From Agrypnia vestita (lineage: Eukaryota > Arthropoda > Insecta > Trichoptera > Phryganeidae), in the NCBI GenBank assembly GCA_016648135.1, contig JADDOH010023038.1:1-64000 (forward strand): 64,000 nucleotides of DNA, read 5' to 3'. The number at the start of each line of letters is the position of its first letter. The first letter of the stretch is position 1. Position numbers and translations under genes: made by a program. The notes beneath the pieces are model-generated. The model saw only the letters and a program-made list of their open reading frames with translations. It did no database searches and was not told where the DNA came from. Shown in pieces: positions 55,580 through 64,000 of this stretch.

Positions 55580-56400
55580 TTGCATTCTCTTGACTCTGTA
55601 GATTCTCTAGTTTTTTGGTTGGTTCCTCATATATCGCCCCATCTTCTTTGTGTTCTTCCCCATGGTTGCATCCCTTGGGATTACTGGTTCAGTATCATAT
55701 GTGGATACCTTGGAAGAGGCATTCTTTGGACACGTGGATCACAAATGTTCCCTAAACGTTAATGAATTTTAAGATTTTTCAAGAGAATATTGTCATCGAT
55801 AAAATTGTAATAATTACTATCGATGACAAAGTATCCTTGAATGAGGCCCCAATGATATCTGGCGTCGACGTGAATGTCGCCATACTTTTCCACCCGTATC
55901 GAGAAAAACAACTTGTTTGTATCTGTTGATTTACGCGTTATCTTAACAACCGAGAGTATCTCAATCGATCTACCTTCGTCGGGGTCAACATTTTCAACTG
56001 TGGCTTAAAATTGCAGTAGAAAATTATCCAAAACACCTCGCTTACATTATGACAAGCCATGCGCCTTGTTTTGCAATAATTATATTTATGATATCATATC
56101 CTCCGCATGGGAAATTAAATATTATCTAGACAGTGCCGGTGGGGGGAAGGTCTTTGTGAGATCCCAGGAGAACAAGGAAAATTAAAATAAAGAGATTTAG
56201 CGAAGAATGATTGAACTGCTAGTGCCCACAATCAAAGGTTCACCACTTTTGGCACGCATAAATTATTATGCCGCATACAAAAGTACATGCTTTATTAGGA
56301 AGTAAATATCTTTTGCAAAGTATTCTTACATGATTTTGGCGCCTCTTCCCATTGGTATTCAGTAGGTTAATCATTAATAAAATGTTGGTCAATGTTAGGT
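55580..56400. other. Unassigned intergenic interval
   Basis: Contains an inverse pair TATCATCGAT/ATCGATGACA around 55,790-55,830. I see no gene. Confidence 0.35.
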
Positions 56401-56414
56401 CAATTAAGACAAAC

Positions 56415-56600
56415 CGAAAATCTGGTTTCACATAGTTATTTCTGTGTGCGGGTGTTGAAAACGTGTATGTGGACAAATATTTACAGGTGGTCGAATGCAC
56501 ACCTGCACACCTTGGAGGAAATATTGGCGACAAGCAATCGACACAGCGCAGTACAGAGAGCTGACCCGACAAAAGGTATCTGACAAGGACCATACTGCAG
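56415..56600. repeat. Repeat shared with the 58.1 kb LINE end
   Basis: CTGGTTTCACATAGTTATTT CTGTGTGCGGGTGTTGAAAA and GGACAAATATTTAC (56,421-56,487) match the reverse complement of 58,112-58,175 (GGTTTCGCATATTTATTTCT GTGTGCGGGGATTGGAAATG). It is probably the 3' end of the same LINE family, here in plus orientation. Confidence 0.5.
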
Positions 56601-56649
56601 CCGGCACCGCTCCTGGACTGCTCAACGAATCCAATGGACCGGAATAGGA

Positions 56650-57120
56650 TGTAGCATATTCAAATGATAATCCATGACCATGACAGCTCTAATTGCGAGT
56701 TTTAGTTCATAAGGATTTAAAAAACCCGAGCCTGTACATAAAAAAAGTAATTAATTTTTTTTGGTTCGGATTGAAAAACTATCGCGTCTATTTAAATAAC
56801 CGTCGTAATATTTAGGGCTAACGAAAAACAAAGTATATAGGTAAACTGTGATTAACAAGAACTTTAATTCTTTTTAACCCTCTCTAAACTGTTTGTTGTT
56901 TGGTCAAGTACTGCTATACAGCATTCAGATATTAATTTTATTATTGGCTCACTACAATGTTTTGGTTGTGGATATTTCTTATATATTTATTTACGTTTTA
57001 ACCAAATAAAGACTCCTAAATGTTTCCGGACAATTTCTCACACGATACTTATTTGTCCAACAAATCATCTTTAAGTAACAAGACAATTGTGTTTGCACGA
57101 TAAACGTCTGTCTCTTCATT
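56650..57120. other. Unassigned AT-rich interval
   Basis: No supportable feature. Confidence 0.35.
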
Positions 57121-57126
57121 TTTATC

Positions 57127-57583
57127 TCATTCTATGGGTAGGTACGTTGATAAATCCTTTGGTACTCGGGACACATCATTTTTCGTCCATAGATAAGGAT
57201 AATTCTTAGATTGATTCAACAACTCAATAAACGGCAATCTTCGAGAGAAAAAGAAAAACAAGTTTATCGGACTGGCAAATAAAGCGGATTGATAGCGTTT
57301 TAATCTTTGTGGTGCAGGCGAGTTCAGTTGTGGCGAACATTGTGCGCTTCTTTCTACTAAATCAAATTTGACACCGATTGTAGCCAAAAAGAAAGCTTTT
57401 TCTAATACATTTCTTCCCCAGTTCACCAAGAGCTGCAATAGGATAGCCAGTAATATCTTTGATCTAGCCAGTCTTCCTTTCTTTTTTCTTCTCTGTCTTT
57501 CCACGCTTCTAGCCGCTACCAACATCTTCTCTGTGAACGATGTACCTAACCACGGAAGTTGCGTCTTAAATAATCCTTATTAG
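57127..57583. other. Overlapping open frames of unknown nature
   Basis: A 132-codon minus frame (57,525-57,127; begins MLVAARSVERQRRKKKG) overlaps a 71-codon plus frame (57,368-57,583). The minus frame starts strongly basic, as the N-terminus of a transposase or nuclear protein might, but no motif is recognisable. It may be an eroded transposon coding segment. Confidence 0.25.
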
Positions 57584-57884
57584 ACTAAATAATGCGTTGG
57601 ACAACATTTTTAAGAGAGTGCGGTCGTCCACTGCTTACATTAGAGACTGATCCTTAAAGGCGAAAATTGATAACATGATGATCCTTCCTAAATCGCAAGC
57701 AAATTTGGTATCAAATAGGACCAACTTGGAGCCGCTAATGCCATTTTAACCCTCGAAAGTTAACACCAAAGATAGTTAAACAATGTTACCTAAAGTGTGC
57801 GGCCGTACACTTATAAATATTTATTAAAGGAAACACATTCTTATTGTGAAGTTGTAATTTCAGAACTAAGTCCTGTGAATTATT

Positions 57885-58106
57885 AAACAATTTGTATTAA
57901 TCAATTAGAAAAGACATACAGAAAAAAATCAAATTAACGAAAAAATATATAAATGCCACCGGGACTCGAACCACGGACCACACATTCTGTCCATTCCCGG
58001 ATAGAATGTGAGGTCCGTGGTTCGAGTCCCGGTGGCATTTATATATTTTTTCGTTAATTTGATTTTTTTCTGTATGTCTTTTCTAATTGATTAATACAAA
58101 TTGTTT
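57885..58106. repeat. Near-perfect 222-bp palindrome carrying inverted tRNA-type B boxes
   Basis: Two arms of about 104 bp are virtually exact inverses: the left starts AAACAATTTGTATTAATCAA and the right ends TTGATTAATACAAATTGTTT with only small differences. The loop is about 14 bp (GTCCATTCCCGGAT). Each arm contains GGTCCGTGGTTCGAGTCCCG then GTGGC, including a consensus RNA polymerase III B box (GGTTCGAGTCC) and the look of a tRNA T-arm. Arms this long and this similar imply a recent event or an assembly artefact. No A box is present. Confidence 0.7.
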
Positions 58107-58111
58107 TATAA

Positions 58112-58660
58112 ATATTTGTTCGCACACACATTTCCAATCCCCGCACACAGAAATAAATATGCGAAACCAGATTTTCCATCCATCCTCAGCGTTACAACCC
58201 TAGCTGCCTCCAAGAAAGTCCTCCATGCTGCTCTGTCGCTGGCTGCCATTTTCCAGTTTTGCTGCCCCAGGGCCCGGCAGTCCGCAACGACACCATCTAA
58301 CCACCGCAGTTTTGGTCTTCCGACACATCTTCTACCCATTGGGTCATTAAACAACATTATATTTGGGGGCTCCAGATCACCCATAAGGTGTAGATGTCCC
58401 AGCCAGCGTAATCTAATGAACTTGACTACGCTAACGTCTCGGTAAAGATCATAAAGCTCTTTTATGCCATGTTTGACCGTCATTAACAGGTCCGTATATT
58501 CGGCGTAAGATTTTTCTTTCAAATGTGTCTTGTCTGTTTTCGTCGTGCTTAGTTAATGTCCAGGTCTCCGAGGCATATGTTAAGACTGGTCTAATTAATA
58601 TCTTGTAGAGCGTGGCTTTAGTTTTTCTGGACAGTAGGCGTGACCTCAATTGTCAATTGA
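58112..58660 (-). pseudogene. LINE C-terminal region (RTE/Jockey-like), frameshifted
   Basis: Minus strand: LLSRKTKATLYKILIRPVLT then YASETWTLTKHDENRQDTFE and RKILRRIYGPV (58,649-58,449). A frame change follows, then RDVSVVKFIRLRWLGHLHLM, VGRPKLRWLDGVVADC and NWKMAASDRAAWRTFLEAAR. This is the classic LINE tail (RP.L.YASE.W...F.RKILR.I.GP...R..WLGH..M...GRP..RW.D.V..D......NW...A.DR..WR). The 3' end touches the palindrome at 57,885-58,106. Confidence 0.85.
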
Positions 58661-58861
58661 AGCCAAAGTAACTCCGGTTTACTGCAAAGATTTAAGGCTT
58701 TTCTTAATAGACAAACATTGACCAACATTTTATTGACCTTTTGGAGTCTAGTGGATTGGAGCATCAAAATCTAATAAGAATATTGTGCAATTAACTTATA
58801 TATAATTTATGTGCCATAATAATTTATAAGTGAATAAAGTGGTGCATATTTTCGTATAAAT

Positions 58862-59278
58862 GTGAGTTTAGAGTCCGCGCACATAGCAATAGAAAAATTG
58901 GAAGGAACGTTGGTCCTAAATATACAATCCACATTAACGTTTGCGGAAGTCAACAGCGCAGATTCGCCCGAGACAGCACGCCGCGCACCGAGGTATTTTG
59001 ATCGATCGTCAGACGAATTAGTCGGAGACGTCTCGATCGGGATCCCGCCGCATAATCGAGACGTATCGAATCGCGGCTACCGAGAACGGCGCTCAGGTTC
59101 CGAGAGCAACGCGACACCCGACCGGACAATCAATCGTCACTTTAAAACATCGATTTTCTCGTCTCGGAATCGGCGATCGCTTCTGGCGATCCGATCGGGA
59201 TGTTACGGAGCGAGATTACGACTGATTCTTGACAAGATTAATTCTTGGAGAAGATTATCGTGTCTTTTTCTGCATTAA
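58862..59278. other. CpG-rich block upstream of the hindsight start exon
   Basis: About 58,970-59,240 is dense in TCGATCG, GATCGG and CGAGACG words (CCGAGACAGCACGCCGCGCA, GGAGACGTCTCGATCGGGAT). A 138-codon plus frame spans it but looks compositional (many Arg and Ser, no domain). Its position 5.2 kb upstream of the hindsight start exon makes a promoter, a non-coding first exon or an enhancer possible. I have no direct evidence for any of these. Confidence 0.3.
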
Positions 59279-59299
59279 CATATTTAATATTCCTTTTTA

Positions 59300-59550
59300 A
59301 AATATTACACTCAAATTTCGACTGTTGCGAACTCCTGAATAGTATTAATTTTAAAGTACCTAACCGTAGGACCCGCCAAAACATGCTGTTTTATTGTGAC
59401 AATTTGGACACAAACTATCGTTCAAATTCTAGCATACCTCGGATGCACAAACTTGGCAATGAACTACCTACATATGTCGACATTTTAAATCTATCTCTCT
59501 CAAAATTTAAAAAATCATTATATGATCATTTCTTTTCAAAATATTAAATT
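59300..59550 (+). pseudogene. LINE C-terminal tail, heads a repeat-bearing 3' region
   Basis: Reads FDCCELLNSINFKVPNRRTR then LDTNYRSNSSIPRMHKLGNE and DILNLSLSKFKKSLYDHFF before a stop. The pattern R.R....F......TNY..NS.I.RM..L.NEL....D..N.SL..FK..L is the terminal module of a LINE reverse transcriptase. It is followed by three 151-bp tandem repeats and a TAA/TAAA tail, making a coherent 3' end. Confidence 0.7.
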
Positions 59551-59640
59551 TTTATATAATGTCTTAAATTTTTGTATATATACCTGGCTATTCAAATTTA
59601 ATATTGCTATATTATCGGTGAGTAAAAATTCCTGAGATCA

Positions 59641-60093
59641 CTACTTTACACTTTTTTGCATATATACTTTTTTTACATATATGTCTAACCTTATTATGTT
59701 TAAACTATGTATATATACTTTTTTACATTTATACCCTTTATTTTTCTTTTACATTTAATCGTTTGTTGTATTTTAATTATGTATAAACCTGCTACTTTAC
59801 ACTTTTTTGCATATATACTTTTTTTACATATATGTCTAACCTCATTATGTTTAAACCATGTATATATACTTTTTTACATTTATACCCTTTATTTTTCTTT
59901 TACATTTAATAGTTTGTTGTATTTTAATTATGTATAAACCTGCTACTTTACACTTTTTTGCATATATACTTTTTTTACATATATGTCTAACCTCATTATG
60001 TTTAAACTATGTATATATACTTTTTTACATTTATACCCTTTCTTTTTCTTTTACATTTAATCGTTTGTTGTATTTTAATTATGTATAAACCTG
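59641..60093 (+). repeat. Three exact-length 151-bp tandem repeats in a LINE 3' region
   Basis: CTACTTTACACTTTTTTGCA begins at 59,641, 59,792 and 59,943, and each copy runs through TACATATATGTCTAACCT and TTAATTATGTATAAACCTG. The copies differ at only a few bases (TTATTATG/CATTATG, AAACTATG/AAACCATG, AATCG/AATAG). Two identical-length 76-codon frames 151 bp apart are by-products. The array ends at AAAAGGCTATTAAGCCGTGT and a TAATAAATAAATAATAATAA tail (60,117-60,157). Confidence 0.9.
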
Positions 60094-60271
60094 TTGTAAA
60101 AGGCTATTAAGCCGTGTAATTAATAATAAATAAATAATAATAATAAATAAATAAATTAGCATATGGACTTGTATTCTAGCAGTCTTCTCAGAACCTCCTC
60201 ATTTCAAATTCTTTCGGTCCAGCTTATTTCTTACGACCTTCTCTATCTCCATAACTTCAGAAAATGATTAG

Positions 60272-60425
60272 CTACAACAGACCATGAGGCCTATTACTGT
60301 AGCGGGACGCATTACATAGTTGTATTGAGACCTCACTGGGAATCGAATCGGGAACCCCCGGTATACGAGAAGCCGTTGGCATGCCCACCAGACTACGAGG
60401 ATGTAATGCTTCTGATATATTAGTT
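60272..60425 (-). repeat. tRNA-derived SINE-like repeat, family 2, copy 2
   Basis: The minus strand reads TCGTAGTCTGGTGGGCATGC (A-box-like), CAACGGCTTCTCGTATACCG, then GGTTCCCGATTCGATTCCC (B box GATTCGATTCC) and AGTGAGGTCTCAATACAACT. The post-B-box sequence matches the 640-870 copy. The tail toward 60,272 (TAATAGGCCTCATGGTCTGT) is not A-rich. Confidence 0.6.
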
Positions 60426-60796
60426 ACTACCAGTGTTAGTGACTCCGATAGATGGCCCTGGAGTGACATTAGAGTACAAAGTGTAAACGTTTTGATGACG
60501 ATATTAATTACACAATGCACTTTTTATGATGAGGAATTTATAAATAATGCGAGTGTCGCAAATCAACAAACACGATTTAAAAATGTTGCCTCGCGAGTGT
60601 TGAGTGCGCGGTTTCCAAGGTCAACACTGTGTATCGTAAGGCAAGTTCTCGGCGCAGTATAATTTTGTCTATGATGAACGTGTATAGTGTGTCAACTAAG
60701 TTTATCAATATTTCACTTTAGAACTGAGCGTGTATCATGAAGACACGGTTGCTGTTTCTGGATGATATCTCGTTATAGTGATTGATCATTCTATAT

Positions 60797-61254
60797 ATAG
60801 GGTGAATAGAGCTAGTCCACAATAATAGGTCTTGCCTTGATCATGAGAAGAAAATGTTCAAACAACCATGAACAATATTATCAATAGTTAAGGAGATACA
60901 CCACATCACATTTTTTGTTTTAACACCACAAGTGTGCATTTTTTTAAAAATATTTTCAATATTTCTGACGAAAAATTTATTCCTTTAAAATTAATTAAAA
61001 ACCCAAAAAAAAATTAATGTTTTCCTATTGGAATTGGAAGGTTTTTACTTTTTATCATTTGATTTGATTTGTATTAAACAGAATTAATGAATGAGAATTA
61101 AAAAAATAAGTCAGAAATATTTTTAAAAAAATGCAAACTTTGATGTCGTAACTCTATCTCCTTAACTATGGTTGCTTGAACATTTTCGACTAACATAATA
61201 AAGGCAGAAATCCACCTGTAAAGTATTGTGGACTAGCTCTGTTACACCCTGCAT
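60797..61254. mobile_element. Foldback MITE, family A, most complete copy
   Basis: The left end is ATAGGGTGAATAGAGCTAGT CCACAATA. The right end, ACAGGTGG-type inverse, reads CCACCTGTAAAGTATTGTGG ACTAGCTCTGTTACACCCTG. Both arms contain CTTGATCATGAG/ATAATAAAGGCAG, AATGTTCAAACAACCATGAA/GGTTGCTTGAACATTTTCGA and TTTCAATATTTCTGAC/GTCAGAAATATTTTTAAA. TA-containing sequence flanks both ends. No coding sequence. It defines the ends of the family best: TAYAGGGTG...CACCCTGTA. Confidence 0.75.
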
Positions 61255-61639
61255 AGAGGAGAGAGATAGACTATAAATTAGTTTGAAACAGGCTTGTATA
61301 ACTCGGCGATCGGACAAGAATGTGTGTATTATTTGTTTTGGATAGATCTTATGATAGTCGCTCAAGTTCACTTTCCTGAAGTGTAATTTTTTTACTTTGG
61401 TAATTTTCTACTATCATCTCTTATGAAGACCTGTTAAAGCTCACTGTGGTCCTGCCAACAAGATAGACCTCTAAGCCTGAGCATCACGGTGCGTGTCAGT
61501 GTGCTTGAGAGAAGGGAAATGAACTCGCAATGCAAACCGTCGAGTCGATAATAAATCGAAGCAGTAAAGGATTTTATAAAAGAGTAAATCTTTCTAGTTC
61601 AATGAGCGCGCGTTGAAACAAAGATCACACGTTACTTAC

Positions 61640-61790
61640 TTATCGAGTGATTGCTTCGTCAAATATTTACATGAATGACAAATAGTGCATCATGGCGGTT
61701 GCAGGCCATCTGACAGAGTGCATCGTCCGTTGGGAAAAAGAACGCAGTCGCGCTTTTGCGCTCCCGTCAGCTAAACAAACAAACAAACAA
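61640..61790 (-). promoter_or_regulatory. Candidate non-coding first exon of hindsight (speculative)
   Basis: On the minus strand a GC-richer segment (GCTGACGGGAGCGCAAAAGC GCGACTGCG; about 61,775-61,740) leads to a GTAAGT donor at 61,639. The start exon at 53.7 kb begins with a splice acceptor, so some upstream exon is required. The base before the donor is A rather than G, and other positions or exons beyond the window are equally possible. Confidence 0.15.
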
Positions 61791-61929
61791 CGAAAATATT
61801 TTTAATCTAGTTTAATGTTATGCTTTCCATCGCCTTAATGGTGTCCACTCTTGATCGATACATTTTTAGACAAAAAATAAACTATTTTGATCATCTAAGT
61901 CTAAAAGTGGAGACCTATAATTGTCCATC

Positions 61930-63300
61930 TATGTTATATTAATGTTTTATACTTTTTTGTTGTGCTGTTGGTCTTCCGTAAATATTTAATAAATAAATAA
62001 ATCTTGCAAATTAAACATTGTTACACCTCTACTTGAGTTTATTAGCACTAATCGAGTGTTAGTTACTTGGCCAAATCATTAAATAATTAACTTCCTTTTC
62101 CGTGTCCCATCTTTCTTCTTCATCAAATCAATCATCAAATCCTTCTTCACAAGCCTTACACTTCCCCCCCCCCACCTTTCTCTTGAAAATTTTGAAAGTT
62201 GTTAATTAAATGTACCTATATTTTCCTATATTTTTTATTTTGAGCCATAAGTAATTTATTCAAGACTTATTGAAACTTAACTAAACTGAAATATGATCTA
62301 TTCCTTATATGGAAAAAGTCATGTGTCAGTTATATGGAATGAGTCATGTAGAGCCACAGGATGATTAAGATGCTTATTAAAAAAGAAGTTAAATAAATTG
62401 TGTTTAATTTTTCAATTACTTTTAATTATTTTCCAAGATATGATCTACCTATGCATATAGTATGCGTAGCAAATTATTAACACTTTTAGAATAAATATCA
62501 AAATATATTTATATAAATATATAACTTCGTTCATTTTATAATCACTCACTGTAGTATACTTATATTGTATAATGTATTAATGTTTTATTTCAATGTATCA
62601 TCGTAAACTGTAACTGTTCTAATCACCTTGTCCTAAATGACTATCCATTAGGGTCATTCTGACCTGTCGATAGTCTTTAAATTAAAAAATAAAAAAATAA
62701 AAAAAAAATATATTGAAAAACTCATATTATCAAATTTTATTGCCGTATGTCGTTTGCGTACTTCCCAGGTATTGATGCTATATGAAAAATTTATAATAAA
62801 AAAAATCAAATATTTCTCATTTTCGTTTAATTTATCTTATTCAAGCGAGACTTGGATATTATTGTAAAATAGATAACACCGTGGAATTCCCGTTAACGTA
62901 CAAAACAAATACACTTGCATCCCAATGAATCATCCAGTAGACAGATGTTGCTAAAAACAGATGACATTCTCTCGATCGAACGTGACGGAAGATTTAGCGA
63001 GATAAATTAAAATCTGATTAATATCTTACATCTGATTAATGCAGAAGAATGTACAAATTAAAGAGGACTGAATTATTCTTGTAAAGTAGAACTGGAATCT
63101 GATTCAAAGAGATTAGTAAAATTACAGTTCAGACAGTTTGTCGCTAGTTGCGGTAAGTTTAAATCTTGTATGCTTTTTCGCAACGACTGCACACAGTTTG
63201 CACTCGGCGGTAACGAAAAAAAAATTTTTGTTCGTTTGATGTGTCAGTATTTTTTATTAATTCGCATACGAGGGAAATTAAATTTGAATATGTGTAAGGC
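61930..63300. other. AT-rich interval with retroelement-tail-like ends
   Basis: TTTAATAAATAAATAAATC (about 61,985-62,003) and an A-rich run AAATTAAAAAATAAAAAAAT (about 62,682-62,710) look like 3' tails of LINE insertions, but no coding part is recognisable next to them. A run of eleven C residues lies near 62,166-62,176. Confidence 0.35.
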
Positions 63301-63332
63301 CCAATTCTAGTGTAATTTGATTAGATTGGACG

Positions 63333-63566
63333 GTGCGTTGTCATGGAGAAATAGCATCTTTTTCCTCGCCAAACGGACAATCTTCTCGTCGATTCAGCGA
63401 ATTGGTGAAGATGTTGGAATTTTATTTAATTCAACGGCTCAATAAATCAGCATTGAACTGTCCCGTGATTGACCTTCCCTTTTTCAAATACTGTTTTTTT
63501 TCAATGGTTGCGAACAAGCACAAACTGCCCTCTTTGTACAGCTATCAAAACAAAACAATTAGATGA
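63333..63566 (+). other. Unassigned 77-codon open frame
   Basis: The frame begins MRCHGEIASFSSPNGQSSRR. No motif or neighbour supports it as a gene, and no splice context was found. Confidence 0.15.
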
Positions 63567-63699
63567 ATTTGCCTGAAATTTTGAAGGACGTCTTTTGAAA
63601 GATGGCTTTAAACAATGGTATACATAGGTATACAAAGAATAATATATTCATAACAAACTTCAAGATAATGCGTACATATTATTACATTTAATGAATTCT

Positions 63700-64000
63700 C
63701 ATGTATACTCCTCTCAGCATTTTTAATTCTAAATATACAGAGAAAACACACATAAGAATTAAGAATATACATAAGAACTATTAGCAAAGTTGTAGGAGAA
63801 TCCTGATTCGGAAAATCCCTTCGGAGATATGGAAGAGATCAAAGAGATATTATTCAGCATAGCGGTAGCTCTTCTAAAAGCCCTAACCATCAGTAGGTTC
63901 GTCCTGTATATTGGAATGTAAAACAATCTACGTTGACGCTGTTTTGTGTAAACATCAGGAACATACAATCCAATACTTCGCACAATTTCAAGATTGTATC
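63700..64000 (-). pseudogene. Possible LINE C-terminal tail, running off the window
   Basis: The minus strand reads LYVPDVYTKQRQRRLFYIPI then YRTNLLMVRAFRRATAMLNN and ends SYNFANSSYVYS. The pattern (VP...R...R.FY.P..RTN......R....LN) resembles LINE terminal modules such as the one at 59.3 kb. The coding part upstream lies beyond the window edge. Confidence 0.4.

Noticed and set aside
57985..58050. Possible tRNA gene in the palindrome
   Set aside because: A T-arm-like sequence and B box are present but no acceptor, D-arm or anticodon arm can be drawn; it is not a complete tRNA.
59707..60088. Two 76-codon frames of almost identical sequence
   Set aside because: They are the same 151-bp tandem repeat read twice, low-complexity Phe/Leu/Tyr-rich, within a LINE 3' region.

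Overview
The window is nuclear DNA of an insect: AT-rich, intron-containing and full of transposable-element debris. Two insect housekeeping or developmental genes are readable with canonical GT-AG introns, and most of the rest is non-LTR retrotransposon tails, tRNA-derived SINEs, foldback MITEs and non-autonomous DNA transposons. The insect order cannot be fixed from the sequence alone.

Layout. (1) 1-6.7 kb holds a decayed LINE reverse-transcriptase copy, a tandem C2H2 zinc-finger exon on the minus strand (2.8-4.7 kb) and a second LINE remnant. (2) Two near-duplicate coding exons at 7.2-7.3 and 9.0-9.1 kb, also minus strand, have phase-1 donors that fit the zinc-finger exon, so 2.8-9.2 kb reads as one lineage-specific zinc-finger gene whose array is breaking down. 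(3) 9.9-17.3 kb is gene-free: foldback MITEs, an L2/CR1-like LINE tail, an LTR-like stretch and a GC-rich TATA-bearing block. (4) 17.6-20.9 kb (+) is V-ATPase subunit G (Vha13) in four coding exons, 117 aa. (5) 21-32 kb is mobile DNA, including a 5'-truncated LINE with an intact YADD domain and two almost identical PIF/Harbinger-type elements with TTA target duplications. (6) 32.0-53.8 kb (-) is the RREB1/Hindsight (pebbled) transcription factor. Three coding exons at 36.8-42.5 kb are joined across an 11.1 kb intron to a small start exon at 53.7 kb, giving about 1832 aa and about 15 zinc fingers. Its 3'UTR probably runs to about 32.0 kb. (7) The 11 kb intron holds an RTE-like repeat, a Penelope-type foldback with a hammerhead-like core, a complete hAT-type non-autonomous element with a perfect 8-bp target duplication, and several LINE tails. 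(8) 54-64 kb, upstream of the start exon, holds a SINE with a poly-A tail, a 222-bp palindrome, RTE and other LINE tails, a 3 x 151 bp tandem repeat and another foldback MITE.

Vha13 (+) and hindsight (-) are convergent, separated by about 10 kb of transposons. Nothing links the genes functionally. The most unusual items are the duplicated phase-compatible exon cassette of the zinc-finger gene, the paired Harbinger elements that keep a 21-residue remnant of what looks like a SANT/MADF-type protein start, the hammerhead-like foldback and the long B-box palindrome. No computation was run: splice sites, phases and repeats were read by eye.
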